NCBI RefSeq assembly: GCF_003932715.1
Contig: NZ_CP020700.1
Location: 2,006,501 to 2,070,500 of the forward strand
Direction of reading: 5' to 3'
Length of the DNA: 64,000 nucleotides
Origin: Streptomyces tsukubensis
GTDB lineage: Bacteria; Actinomycetota; Actinomycetes; Streptomycetales; Streptomycetaceae
In this document: piece by piece, positions 40,011 to 50,000 of the stretch
Layout: every line of letters begins with the position of its first letter
Numbering within the stretch: the first letter of the stretch is position 1
Translations under genes and position numbers: made by a program
Notes under the pieces: model-generated
What the model was told of the DNA's origin: nothing
Databases searched by the model: none
Seen by the model: only the letters and a program-made list of their open reading frames with translations

Positions 40011-40930
40011 CCAGCAGCACCGTGACCGGAACCGGGCGCGCCGAAGCCGCGGCAGGGTCGGCAGGGGTACGGGCCGACGGGGCTCCGCGGCCTGCGGTAC
40101 GGAGGCGGGGCGAGCGTTCGCGCCTGGCATCGGCCGCCCTGCACACCACCCTGGTCTGCGCGTCCCTGGTGGCACTCTTCCCCGTCGTGTTCATCGTGCT
40201 GGTGTCGCTGCGCGGGGAGAACGGCTGGACGCATCCGATGGAGCTGGAGGGCTTCACCCTCTCCAACTACACCCATCTGCTGGGGAAGACCGAGTTCACC
40301 ACGTGGTTCCTGAACTCGGTGGTGATCGCGGGCGGCACGATGCTGGTGGGCGTGCTGATCGCGGCCAGCGCCGGCTACGCGGTCTCCCGGATGCGGTTCC
40401 CCGGCCATAAATCGCTGATGTGGACGTTCCTGATCTGCCAGATGTTCCCGGTGGCGGTGCTGATCGTGCCGCTCTACAACATCCTGGGCGAGCTGCGGCT
40501 GCTGGACAGCTACGGCGGGCTGATCATCACCTACTGCTCGGTGTCCGTGCCGTTCTGCGCCTGGATGCTGAAGGGGTACTTCGACACCATCCCGGTGGAG
40601 ATCGACGAATCGGGGCGGGTGGACGGGCTCACCCCGTTCGGGACCTTCTGGCGGCTGATCGTTCCGCTCGCCAGGCCGGGCCTCGCGGTGACCATGTTCT
40701 ACACGTTCCTGACCGCCTGGAGCGAGGTCGCCTTCGCCACCTCCTTCCTGAGCAGTGAGGGGAAGTACACGCTGGCGGTCGGCCTGCAGACCTTCGTGGG
40801 ACCGCACCGGGCGGAGTGGGGTCTGATGACCGCCGCCTCCGTGCTGATCATGGTCCCGGCGGGGCTGCTGTTCTTCTTCGCGCAGAGACATCTGGTGGCC
40901 GGTCTGACGGCGGGCGGCACCAAGGGCTGA
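40007..40930 (+). CDS. malG: Maltose/maltodextrin ABC transporter permease
   Basis: The product is 307 aa starting at GTG 40007 within the malF stop (GTGA). The first 40 residues are a soluble Ala/Arg-rich tail, then membrane segments such as L-V-C-A-S-L-V-A-L-F-P-V-V-F-I-V-L-V-S-L. The EAA loop is modified: E-I-D-E-S-G-R-V-D-G-L-T-P-F-G-T-F, where most MalG have E-A-A-x-x-D-G-A. It ends just before a very strong terminator. It forms the membrane channel with MalF. Confidence 0.94.
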   Translation: MTSSTVTGTGRAEAAAGSAGVRADGAPRPAVRRRGERSRLASAALHTTLVCASLVALFPVVFIVLVSLRGENGWTHPMELEGFTLSNYTHLLGKTEFTTWFLNSVVIAGGTMLVGVLIAASAGYAVSRMRFPGHKSLMWTFLICQMFPVAVLIVPLYNILGELRLLDSYGGLIITYCSVSVPFCAWMLKGYFDTIPVEIDESGRVDGLTPFGTFWRLIVPLARPGLAVTMFYTFLTAWSEVAFATSFLSSEGKYTLAVGLQTFVGPHRAEWGLMTAASVLIMVPAGLLFFFAQRHLVAGLTAGGTKG

Positions 40931-40946
40931 CGGCCCCGGGCGCCCC

Positions 40947-40985
40947 GGGCCGTGGTTCCGGCGGAGCCCGCCGGAACCACGGCCC
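40947..40985 (+). terminator. Terminator after malEFG
   Basis: Perfect 18-bp stem GGGCCGTGGTTCCGGCGG (40947-40964) with CCGCCGGAACCACGGCCC (40968-40985), loop AGC. It ends the malEFG transcript, so aglA needs its own promoter in the 226-bp gap 40986-41211, which is comparatively AT-rich and contains TTGACC at 41018-41023. Confidence 0.9.
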
Positions 40986-41211
40986 GAAGTGGCGTATCCA
41001 CGCCACGAGGATGCGCGTTGACCATCGACATACGGGGCAGAACATCCCTATACATGCCGCAGATACCTCCATATCACCACAGATCACTACCGGCTCCGGC
41101 CGTTCACTCCCGACCGTCCACCCCCCGACCGTCCACCCCGCGGCCGGGCGGACCGCCCGGCCGCACCGGCCCCCGCACGACACTCCCCGTGACGACCTTC
41201 AAGGGAACGAC

Positions 41212-42822
41212 ATGACCCAGGAGCTTGCTCCCACCCTTCGCGACCGGTCCGCCGCATCCCCGGCGGGCTGGTGGCGGGACGCCGTCATCTACCAGGTGTA
41301 CGTGCGCTCGTTCGCCGACAGCGACGGCGACGGCATCGGCGATCTGCGGGGCATCCGCGAGCGCCTCCCCCACCTCGCCGGTCTCGGCGTCGACGCCGTC
41401 TGGCTGACCCCCTTCTACGCCTCCCCCCAGGCCGACGGCGGATACGACGTCGCGGACTACCGCACCGTCGACCCGCTCTTCGGTGAGCTGCGGGACGCCG
41501 ACGACCTGGTGCGCGAGGCCCACCGGCTCGGGCTGCGGGTGATCGTCGACATCGTGCCCAACCACACCTCCGACCGGCACGCCTGGTTCCGGGCGGCCGT
41601 CGACGGCGGCCCCGGGGCCCCGGAGCGGGACCTCTACCACTTCCGCCCCGGCAAGGGGCCGCAGGGCGAGCTGCCGCCGAACGACTGGGAGTCCGTCTTC
41701 GGCGGGCCCGCCTGGACCCGGACCGCGGACGGCGACTGGTATCTGCATCTCTTCGCCCCCGAGCAGCCCGATCTGAACTGGGACCACCCCACCGTGCGGG
41801 AGGAGTTCGAGTCGATCCTCCGCTTCTGGCTGGACCTGGGAGTCGACGGCTTCCGGATCGACGTCGCGCACGGCATGGTCAAGGCCGAGGGGCTCCCGGA
41901 CATCGGCCTGCGGGAGCAGGCGAAGATGATCGGCGCCCAGGTGCTGCCCTTCTTCGACCAGGACGGGGTCCACGAGATCCACCGCTCCTGGCGGCGGCTC
42001 CTCGACGGGTACGAAGGGGAGCGCATCGGGGTCGCCGAGGCCTGGGCGCCCACCGCCGAGCGCCTCGCGCTCTACGTCCGCCCCGACGAACTGCACCAGG
42101 CGTTCAACTTCCAGTTCCTCACCTGCGACTGGGACGCGGCCGCGATGCGGGAGGTCATCGACGACTCCCTCGCGGCCACCGGATCCGTGGGCGCCCCGAC
42201 GACCTGGGTGCTCTCCAACCACGACGTCGTCCGCCACACCACGCGGTACGGCGGCGGGGAACGGGGCCTGCGGCGGGCCCGGGCCGCGGCGCTGCTGACC
42301 CTGGCACTGCCGGGTTCCGCCTATGTCTACCAGGGCGAGGAGCTGGGACTCCCGGAGGTGACGGAGCTGCCGGACACCGCCCGCCAGGACCCGGCGTTCT
42401 TCCGCGGCGACGGCCAGGACGGGCTGCGGGACGGCTGCCGGGTGCCGATCCCCTGGTCGGGCACCACCGCTCCGTACGGCTTCGGACCCGGCGGCAGCTG
42501 GCTGCCGCAGCCCGCGGAGTGGGCCGGCCTCTCGGTCGCGGCCCAGACCGGCGACCCCGGTTCGACGCTGGAGCTGTACCGCACGGCACTCGCCCACCGC
42601 CGGGAGCTGCCCGGACTCGGCGACGGCGCGATGGAGTGGCAGGACGCCCCCGAAGGTGTGCTGGCCTTCACCCGCCCGGGCTTCGTCTGCACCCTGAACA
42701 CCCTCGGGCAGAGCGTCGAGCTGCCCGCGCCGGGCCGTCCGCTGCTGTCGTCGGCACCGCTGGAGACCTCCGGCGGGACGGTGCGCGTCCCGGCCGAGGC
42801 CTGCGTGTGGTGGGAAGTCTGA
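41212..42822 (+). CDS. aglA: Intracellular alpha-glucosidase (GH13)
   Basis: The product is 536 aa from ATG 41212 after AAGGGAACG. It has no signal peptide. GH13 residues are in place: V-D-I-V-P-N-H-T near 105, nucleophile D217 in G-F-R-I-D-V-A-H, acid/base E276 in G-V-A-E-A-W, and D338 in L-S-N-H-D-V-V. The oligo-alpha-glucosidase type start W-W-R-D-A-V-I-Y-Q-V-Y-V-R-S-F-A-D is present. It should release glucose from imported maltose and maltodextrins. An in-frame extension to 40816 crosses malG and the terminator and is not real. The next gene is malR, 25 bp away. Confidence 0.94.
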   Translation: MTQELAPTLRDRSAASPAGWWRDAVIYQVYVRSFADSDGDGIGDLRGIRERLPHLAGLGVDAVWLTPFYASPQADGGYDVADYRTVDPLFGELRDADDLVREAHRLGLRVIVDIVPNHTSDRHAWFRAAVDGGPGAPERDLYHFRPGKGPQGELPPNDWESVFGGPAWTRTADGDWYLHLFAPEQPDLNWDHPTVREEFESILRFWLDLGVDGFRIDVAHGMVKAEGLPDIGLREQAKMIGAQVLPFFDQDGVHEIHRSWRRLLDGYEGERIGVAEAWAPTAERLALYVRPDELHQAFNFQFLTCDWDAAAMREVIDDSLAATGSVGAPTTWVLSNHDVVRHTTRYGGGERGLRRARAAALLTLALPGSAYVYQGEELGLPEVTELPDTARQDPAFFRGDGQDGLRDGCRVPIPWSGTTAPYGFGPGGSWLPQPAEWAGLSVAAQTGDPGSTLELYRTALAHRRELPGLGDGAMEWQDAPEGVLAFTRPGFVCTLNTLGQSVELPAPGRPLLSSAPLETSGGTVRVPAEACVWWEV

Positions 42823-42847
42823 GATGCGCCCGGTACAGTCCCATCCC

Positions 42848-43915
42848 GTGACCGCACCCGCACGACTGGCAGACATAGCGGCCCAGGCGGGGGTCAGCGA
42901 AGCAACGGTGAGCCGGGTTCTCAACGGAAAACCCGGTGTCGCCGCGACCACCCGCCAGGCCGTCCTCGCCGCACTGGACGTCCTCGGCTACGAGCGTCCC
43001 GTGCGCCTGCGCCAGCGCAGCGCGGGCCTGGTCGGGCTGATCACCCCCGAGCTGGAGAACCCGATCTTCCCGGCGCTGGCCCAGGTGATCGGGCAGGCGC
43101 TGACCCGCCAGGGCTACACCCCGGTCCTCGCCACCCAGACCCCCGGCGGGTCCACCGAGGACGAGCTTACGGAGATGCTGGTGGACCGGGGGGTCGCGGG
43201 CATCATCTACGTCTCCGGTCTGCACGCGGACACCACCGCCGACACCCAGCGCTATGAACAACTGCGCGCCCAGGGGGTGCCCTTCGTCCTGGTCGACGGA
43301 TACTCCCCGAAGGTGCGGGCACCGTTCATCTCGCCCGACGACCGGGCGGCGATGCGCCTCGCGGTCACCCATCTCGTATCACTGGGCCACAGCAGGATCG
43401 GGCTGGCGCTCGGGCCGCTGCGCTTCGTACCCGTGCTGCGGAAGATCGAAGGCTTCGTCGAGGCCGTACGCGATCAGCTGGGCCTCGACGAGCAGACGGT
43501 CACCGCGGAGCTGATCCAGCACTCCCTGTACACCCTGGAGGGCGGCCAGGCCGCCGCCTCGGCCCTGCTGGACCGGGGCTGCACGGCGGTGGTGTGCGCC
43601 AGCGACATGATGGCGCTGGGCGCGATCAGGGCCGCCCGCAGACGGGGCCTGGAGGTGCCGGACGACGTCTCCGTCGTCGGCTTCGACGACTCCCCGCTGA
43701 TCGCCTTCACCGACCCCCCGCTGACCACGGTCCGCAAACCGGTCCCGGCGATGGGGCAGGCCGCGGTCCGTACCCTGCTGGAGGAGATCTCCGGGAACCT
43801 GCCCCCCAGCTCTCCGGGTTCCGCTTCCGCCGCGTACAGTGAGTTCGTCTTCATGCCTGAGCTGGTCGTACGGGGCTCGACGGCCTCCGTACCGGGGTCC
43901 GGCGGGCGTTCCTGA
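42848..43915 (+). CDS. malR: LacI-family maltose regulator MalR
   Basis: The product is 355 aa from GTG 42848 (T-A-P-A-R-L-A-D-I-A). An ATG at 42824 would add eight residues before the HTH and is less likely. The HTH reads L-A-D-I-A-A-Q-A-G-V-S-E-A-T-V-S-R-V-L-N. The effector-binding domain follows with V-G-L-I-T-P-E-L-E-N-P-I-F-P-A-L-A-Q and D-D-V-S-V-V-G-F-D-D-S-P-L. The sequence is very close to what I remember of S. coelicolor MalR, the repressor of malEFG, but here the gene lies after aglA rather than divergent from malE. It probably acts on the two TTGCAG repeats at 37424 and 37591. Confidence 0.92.
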   Translation: MTAPARLADIAAQAGVSEATVSRVLNGKPGVAATTRQAVLAALDVLGYERPVRLRQRSAGLVGLITPELENPIFPALAQVIGQALTRQGYTPVLATQTPGGSTEDELTEMLVDRGVAGIIYVSGLHADTTADTQRYEQLRAQGVPFVLVDGYSPKVRAPFISPDDRAAMRLAVTHLVSLGHSRIGLALGPLRFVPVLRKIEGFVEAVRDQLGLDEQTVTAELIQHSLYTLEGGQAAASALLDRGCTAVVCASDMMALGAIRAARRRGLEVPDDVSVVGFDDSPLIAFTDPPLTTVRKPVPAMGQAAVRTLLEEISGNLPPSSPGSASAAYSEFVFMPELVVRGSTASVPGSGGRS

Positions 43916-44035
43916 CCAGGGCGATCCCCACCGGGATACGCTCCGTGGTCTCGTCCGCAGGGTGGAGAGCATGCGCCCCGAACGGGACCGAGGGATGATC
44001 GGTCGGTGGGCGCGTATCTGGCAGACTCTCGTCCC

Positions 44036-44911
44036 ATGGGTGAAACGACCGTGAAGACACTGGAAGGCCGGACGGCCACCCCGTCACCCATGGCGGAAGA
44101 GCCCGCCGAGCCCGCGCTTTCGCGCTTCGCGCGGTTCAGGGAACTGCGGTCGCCCCGGCGCCCGCGCATCTGGTTCGAGATCCTGCTGATCGCGGTGAGT
44201 TACTGGACGTACTCGCTGGTCCGCAACGCCGTACCGGAGCAGAAGGCCCAGGCCCTCAAGAACGCCGACTGGATCCTGGACGTCGAGAAGGCCATCGGGC
44301 TGGACTTCGAGCATGCGGTCAATCACGCGGCGAACTCCGTGACATGGCTCATCGTGACGATGAACTACTACTACGCCACCCTGCACTTCGTCGTGACCAT
44401 CGGAGTGCTGGTGTGGCTGTACCGCCGGCATCCCGGGCGGTACGCGGCGGCCCGGCTGGTGCTCTTCGCCACCACCGCCGTCGCCCTGGTCGGCTACTAC
44501 CTGTATCCGCTCGCACCCCCTCGGTTGATGGAGGGGCAGAACTACATCGACACCGTCCTGGTGCACGAGACCTGGGGCTCGATGGCCTCGGGCGATCTGA
44601 AGAACATGTCCAACCAGTACGCGGCGATGCCGTCCATGCACATCGGCTGGTCGCTCTGGTGCGGGCTGATCATTTTCGCGGTGGCCAAGGCGCCCTGGGC
44701 GAAGATCCTCGGCCTGCTCTACCCCGCCGCGACACTGGTCGTGATCGTGGCGACCGCCAATCACTTCTGGCTGGATGCGGTGGGCGGGGTGATCTGCCTC
44801 GGCTTCGGCTTCCTCGTCTCGTACCTCTGGTACCAGGCGCTGCCGCACCGGCTGCCGCGGCAGCCGGTGCGGGACCCGCAGCGGCGACGGCTGCGCCCGG
44901 CGCGGGCCTGA
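44036..44911 (+). CDS. PAP2-superfamily (Aur1-like) membrane phosphatase/phosphotransferase
   Basis: The product is 291 aa from ATG 44036 (M-G-E-T-T-V-K-T-L-E-G). There are six membrane segments from about residue 55. The active-site pieces are P-S-M-H-I-G-W-S with H202, and N-H-F-W-L-D with H243 and D247 (HxxxD), as in the PAP2_3 branch that includes inositol phosphotransferases. The R-x-x-x-x-x-P first motif is represented around Y-P-L-A-P-P-R-L. It probably dephosphorylates or transfers lipid-linked phosphates on the outer membrane face. Upstream 120 bp may hold its promoter, and the terminator at 44934 ends it. Confidence 0.83.
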   Translation: MGETTVKTLEGRTATPSPMAEEPAEPALSRFARFRELRSPRRPRIWFEILLIAVSYWTYSLVRNAVPEQKAQALKNADWILDVEKAIGLDFEHAVNHAANSVTWLIVTMNYYYATLHFVVTIGVLVWLYRRHPGRYAAARLVLFATTAVALVGYYLYPLAPPRLMEGQNYIDTVLVHETWGSMASGDLKNMSNQYAAMPSMHIGWSLWCGLIIFAVAKAPWAKILGLLYPAATLVVIVATANHFWLDAVGGVICLGFGFLVSYLWYQALPHRLPRQPVRDPQRRRLRPARA

Positions 44912-44933
44912 GCCCGAGCCGTACGACAGCGGG

Positions 44934-44965
44934 GCGGGGCCGGATCCTCCGGGGTCCGGCCCCGC
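44934..44965. terminator. Terminator between PAP2 gene and MFS gene
   Basis: 14-bp stem from GCGGGGCCGGATCC (44934-44947) with its partner 44952-44965 (one G-U pair), 4-nt loop. Confidence 0.82.
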
Positions 44966-45090
44966 GGCATTTCCGGCCGCGGGTGTCACTCCGGGTACGG
45001 CTCCGGGGACTCCCCGCAGCCGTACGGGTGCCGGAAGTCCCGGCAGCGGGCGGGGTACGGGCCGGTGAGCCATCGGACTCCGGCCGCGGC

Positions 45091-46779
45091 TCAGGCGCGG
45101 GTCGGCGTGCCCCCGGGCTCCGGCTGCCGCTCCGGCTCCGAATCCGAATCCGAATCCGGCTCCGACTGCGACTCCGGCTGCGACTCCGGCTCCGGCTCCG
45201 ACTGCGACTCCGACCGGGGGTCTGCGGCGGGCTCCGGCGCCGAGGGGCCCGGCCGTGCGCCGGCCGCCCGGCGCAGCGCGGTACCGGCGACCGCGGCGGT
45301 GACCACGGCCAGTACGGCACAGACCGCGCCGACCGTGTTCAGCCCCCCGACATACGCCTCCCGGGCCGCCGCCAGCACCGCATCGGCCGAACCGCCCGGC
45401 AGATCCGCCGCGACGGCCAGCGCCCCCTCCACACTGCCGCGGACCGCCTCCGCCTGCTCACCGGTCAGCCCGTCGGGCACCGTGACACCGCTGCTGTACA
45501 GCGCGCCGCCGAGACTGCCGAAGGCCGCGAGGCCGAAGGCGACCCCGAACTCGCCGCTGGTCTCGTTGAGGGACGCGGCCGAACCGCTCTTCTCGGGCGG
45601 GGCGGAGCCGACCGCCAGATTCGCCCCGAGCGCCCCGATCGGCCCCGTACCGAAGAAGCTGATCACAAAGCCGGTGATCAGCAGCGGAAGCCCGCCGACC
45701 GGATCGACGAAGGCCAGCAGCAGATAGCCCACGGCGGTCAGCGCGAGACCGCCCGCGACGACGGTGCCGAGCGGCAGCCTCCTGGCGAGGGTCGGGGCGA
45801 GCGTCGCGGAGACGATGGAGACCAGTGCGGACGGCACCATCCACAGCCCGGCTTCGAACGGCGACAGGCCCTCCACCATCTGCAGGAAGCCGGTGATGAA
45901 GAGGTACGCACCGCTCATCCCGGCCATGGTCAGCAGCAGCACCAGCAGGGCGAGAGTGAAGGCGCGGTGCCGGAACAGCCCCAGGTCCAGCAGCGGATGG
46001 GAGAGCCTGCGCTGCCGGGCCGTGAAGAGCGCGCCGAAGGCGAGTCCGGCCGCGATCGCCGCCGCGGCGCCCGGCTCCCAGCCCTCCCGGGCGCTCTCCT
46101 TGAGCCCGTAGATCACCGGCAGGATGGCGGCGAGGGACATCAGCACGCTCGGCAGGTCGATCCGCCCGCCGTCCGGGGCCTTGTACTCGGGCAGTACCAG
46201 GGGGGCGGCGACCAGCAGGATCAGCATCACGGGGACCCCGAGGAGAAAGACCGAACCCCACCAGAAGTACTCCAGCATGACGCCGCCGACGACCGGGCCG
46301 AGCGCGGTGCCGCCCATGAAGCAGCAGGCCCAGACGGCGAACGCCCGGCCGCGCTGGACCGGATCCCGGAACATGTTGCCGATCAGGGAGAGCGTCGAGG
46401 GCATCAGGGTCGCGGCCGCGACACCGAGCAGTGCCCGGGAGGCGATCAGCAGCTCCGCGCTGGTCGAGAAGGCCGCCATCAGGGATGTCGCGCCGACGGC
46501 TACGGCACCGATCATCAGCAGTCTGCGGCGGCCGATGCGGTCCCCGAGGGTGCCCATCGTCACCAGGAAGCCCGCGATCATAAAGCCGTAGATGTCCATG
46601 ATCCAGAGCATCTGGCTGCCGTTGGGGGTGAGGGAGTCGGCCAGGTGCGGCAGGGCGAGGAAGAGCACGCTCTGGTCGAGGGAGATCAGCAGGGTGGGGA
46701 GGGCGAGAACAGCGAGCCCGGCCCATTCTCGGGCACCGGCCTTCCCGGCTGCGGTACTCGGGGACGGGGTGGAGGACAT
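45091..46779 (-). CDS. MFS drug-efflux transporter (DHA2, 14-helix type)
   Basis: The product is 562 aa from ATG 46779 (M-S-S-T-P-S-P-S-T-A-A-G). Fourteen membrane segments can be counted. The motif A loop reads G-T-L-G-D-R-I-G-R-R-R near residue 85 and the first helix contains L-D-Q-S-V-L-F-L-A-L-P, both typical of DHA2 exporters (SmvA/LfrA-like). The C-terminal 40 residues are a Ser/Glu/Pro-rich acidic tail (S-E-S-Q-S-E-P-E-P-E-S-Q-P) encoded by CTCCGA-type hexanucleotide repeats. The minus frame is open up to 49950 only because it is a shadow of the opposite gene. It is divergent from the SARP regulator, which probably controls it. Confidence 0.9.
   Translation of the reverse strand: MSSTPSPSTAAGKAGAREWAGLAVLALPTLLISLDQSVLFLALPHLADSLTPNGSQMLWIMDIYGFMIAGFLVTMGTLGDRIGRRRLLMIGAVAVGATSLMAAFSTSAELLIASRALLGVAAATLMPSTLSLIGNMFRDPVQRGRAFAVWACCFMGGTALGPVVGGVMLEYFWWGSVFLLGVPVMLILLVAAPLVLPEYKAPDGGRIDLPSVLMSLAAILPVIYGLKESAREGWEPGAAAAIAAGLAFGALFTARQRRLSHPLLDLGLFRHRAFTLALLVLLLTMAGMSGAYLFITGFLQMVEGLSPFEAGLWMVPSALVSIVSATLAPTLARRLPLGTVVAGGLALTAVGYLLLAFVDPVGGLPLLITGFVISFFGTGPIGALGANLAVGSAPPEKSGSAASLNETSGEFGVAFGLAAFGSLGGALYSSGVTVPDGLTGEQAEAVRGSVEGALAVAADLPGGSADAVLAAAREAYVGGLNTVGAVCAVLAVVTAAVAGTALRRAAGARPGPSAPEPAADPRSESQSEPEPESQPESQSEPDSDSDSEPERQPEPGGTPTRA
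45123..45220. repeat. Hexanucleotide microsatellite in the MFS tail
   Basis: Imperfect repeats of TCCGAA/TCCGGC/TCCGAC type encode the Ser/Glu/Asp/Pro tail of the exporter. The period is a multiple of three, so slippage would change tail length without frameshift. Confidence 0.7.
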
Positions 46780-47010
46780 GGGTGCCTTCCGGTCGGTGTC
46801 GGCGGTACGGGACCGTCGAGGGAACTGGTGGTCGAGGCGGGCGGAAGGTGCCTGGTGCGGCTGCCCGGTCCGGCCAGCGTGCGCGGTCGTGCTCTTGGTT
46901 CTCTCCCGGTCCGCTCTCGGTCCGCTCCCGCTCCCGGTCCCCGGGGCCCCGGCACCTTCGCCGCCCGAACGCCCGTGCGGTGGGCGTCGTTGCTCGGCTA
47001 GCGTGATCAC

Positions 47011-50000
47011 ATGCGTTTCGGAGTGCTCGGCCCCCTGACCGTATGGGCGGCGGACGGGCGGACGGTGAGCGTGCCCGAGCTGAAGGTGCGCGCCCTGCTC
47101 GCATGCCTGCTGGCCCACCGCGGCCGCCCGGTGTCCGCGGACCGGCTGGTCGCCGACCTCTGGGGCGAACGGCCCCCGGCCCGCCCCGCCGCCGCGCTCC
47201 AGAACAAGGTCTGGCAGCTGCGCCGGGCGCTGGAGGCCGCGGCGCCCGGCGCCCGGGACCTCGTGGTCTCCCGGGCCCCGGGCTACGAGCTGCGTACCGC
47301 CCCCGGCTCCGTCGACGCCGACCGCTTCGGGCAGTTGACCGCCCGGGCCCGGGCCGCCGCAGAACCCCATGCGCGCGCCGCACTGCTCGCGGACGCCCTG
47401 GCCCAGTGGCGGGGCCCGGCCTTCGCGGACTTCGCGGACGAGGAGTTCGCCCGACGGGCCGCGGCGGGCCTGGAGGAGCAGCGGCTCACCGCGCTGGAGG
47501 AGCAGGCGGAGGCCCGGCTGGAGCTGGGCGAACACGCCTTGGTCGCTGATGAGCTGGGCGATCTCGTGGCGGCGCAGCCCCTGCGGGAGAGACTGCGCAC
47601 GGCCCATATGCGGGCCCTGTATCTGGCCGGGCGGCAGGCCGACGCCCTGCACGGCTTCACCGAGCTGCGGCAGCGGCTCGTCGATGAACTGGGGGTCGAT
47701 CCGGGGCCGGAGCCGACCGCCGTGTACCGGGCGATCCTGGCGCAGGACGCGCCGCCCGCCGCCGTACCGCCACCGGCGACGACCGTGGCCCGGCCGCCGA
47801 CGAACATCCCGGGGCCCGGGGCCGCGGACGGGCTGATCGGCCGGGACCCGGATATCGCCGCGCTCCGGTCGGATCTGCTCCGGCACCGGCTGGTGACGCT
47901 CATCGGCCCGGGCGGGGTCGGCAAGACGCAGTTGGCGCTGGCGGTCGCGGCCGGGGCGGCGGCCGACTTCCCGGGCGGGGTACGGCTGGTGGAGCTGGCC
48001 GCGCTGCCGCCGGCCCGGGACCGCCGCGGTACGGAACCGGCGGAGCTGGTCGCCGGGGTGCTGGGGGTACGGGACGATATCGCGCCCCCGCCGCGGACCG
48101 CGGCGGGCCCGCAGTCGCTGACGGACCGGATCGTGCAGGCCCTGGGCGAGGGTCCGGCGCTGCTGGTGCTCGACAACTGCGAGCACGTGGTGGACTCGGT
48201 GGCGGAGCTGGTGGCCGCACTGCTGGCAGCGGCGCCCGGGCTCACCGTGCTGGCGACCGGTCAGGTGCCGCTGCAGGTAAGGGGGGAGCGGCTCCACGAG
48301 GTGGGGCCGCTGACCGAGACCGACGCGGTGGCGCTGTTCACGGCCCGGGCGCGGGCGTCCGCCCCGCATATCGCGGTCGACGGGGAGAACGCGGCGACGG
48401 TGGCGGCGATCTGCCGTCGGCTGGACGGGCTGCCGCTGGCCCTGGAGATGGCCGCGACCCGGGTCCGGGTGCTGGGGGTGGCCGAGCTGGCGGCCCGGCT
48501 CGACGACCGGTTCCACGTCCTGGCGTCGGGGCTGCGGGACGCTCCCGCCCGGCAGCGGACCCTCCGGGCGGTGATCGACTGGAGCTGGGAGCTGCTCGGG
48601 GAGCGGGAGCGCACGGTGCTGCGACGGCTCGCCGTGCACGCCTGCGGCTGCGGTCTGGACGCCGCCGAGACGCTCTGTCCGGCGGACGGGGTGGACCGGT
48701 CCGAGGTGCTGGACCTGCTGGCCAGGCTGGTGGACGCGTCGCTGGTGGTGGTCGCGGACACCCCGGACGGCCCGCGGTACCGGCTGCTGGAGTCGGTATC
48801 GGCGTACGCCGTCGAACAGTTGCGGGACCGCGGTGAGCTGGACGCCCTGCGGGTGGCGCACCGGGACTACTACACCGGTTTCGCCGAGCGTGCGGAGCCG
48901 CAGCTGAGGGGGCACGAGCAGCGGCGGTGGCTGCGGCTGCTGGACACCGAGGGCGCCAATCTGCGGGCGGCCCTGGACAGTGCGGCCGAAGCCGGGGACA
49001 CGGACCGGTCGCTGCGCCTGGTCAACGCGTTGACCTGGTACTGGCGGCTGCGGGGGCGGTACGAGGAGGCGGCGCGCCGGCTCGGTACGGCCCTGTCGCT
49101 CGCCGGGGCGCGCAGCGGTGCGGCCGGGCCGCGGGAGCATGCGCGGGGGACCGCGGGCGCGACGGCGCGGCTGGGCGGGATGAAGCTGGCGCTGGGCGGT
49201 ACGCAGGATCCCGCGGCCGAGTACCGTACGGCGCTCGCCTCGTACGAGGGTGTGGACGATCCGGCCGGGCTGGCCTGGTCCCGCTGGTATCTGAGCGCGC
49301 ATCTGTACGGGATCGCGGACAGCGGCCCCGGCGAGGAGCTGCTGATGCTGGCGCTGGCCGGGTTCGAGTCCCTCGGGGACCGGTGGGGTACGGCAGCGGC
49401 ACTGGCGGGCCTGGCGTTCCGGGCGAAGCTGCGCGGCGACTTCACGGGCGTACGGGAGTACGGCGAGCGGAGTCTGGCGCTCTTCCGTGAGCTGGGCGAC
49501 ACCTGGGGGCAGTTGCAGTCGATGATCGCCCTCCAGACCCGGGCCGAGGCCCTGGGCCGGTACACCGTCGCGGGGCGGCTCCACCGCGAGGGGCTGCGGA
49601 TGGCGGAGGATCTGGGGCTGTGGCCCGAGGTGTCCTACCAGTTGTCGGGGCTCGGCCGGATCGCGCTGCTGACCGGGGAGCCGGTGCGGGCCCGGGAGTT
49701 CCACGAGCGGGCCCGGCGGCTCTCGGCCGAGCAGGCCGATGTCTTCGGCGAGCTGTACGCGGAGACGGGGCTGGCGCTGGGGGCCCGTCGCGAGGGCAGG
49801 CTGGATGCGGCCGAGGAGCACTGGGAGCGGGTGCTGGAGCTGCATGTCCGGATGGGGTACGAGCCGGTCGCGCCGCCGCTGGTCCTGGCCGAACTGGGCT
49901 TTGTGGCCGAGGCGCGGGGACGGGTGCGGGAGGCGCTGCGGCTGCAGCACGAGGGGCTGGCGGCGGCGCGGGCCACGGGCGATCCGCGGGCGCTGGCCCT

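Noticed and set aside
40816..41211. N-terminal extension of AglA
   Set aside because: It would cross the malG end and an 18-bp terminator; ATG 41212 has a good ribosome site and starts just before the GH13 fold.
45091..49950. 1,619-codon open frame on the minus strand
   Set aside because: Only the part from 46779 down encodes a real protein (MFS exporter). The rest is the antisense shadow of the SARP gene, common in GC-rich DNA.
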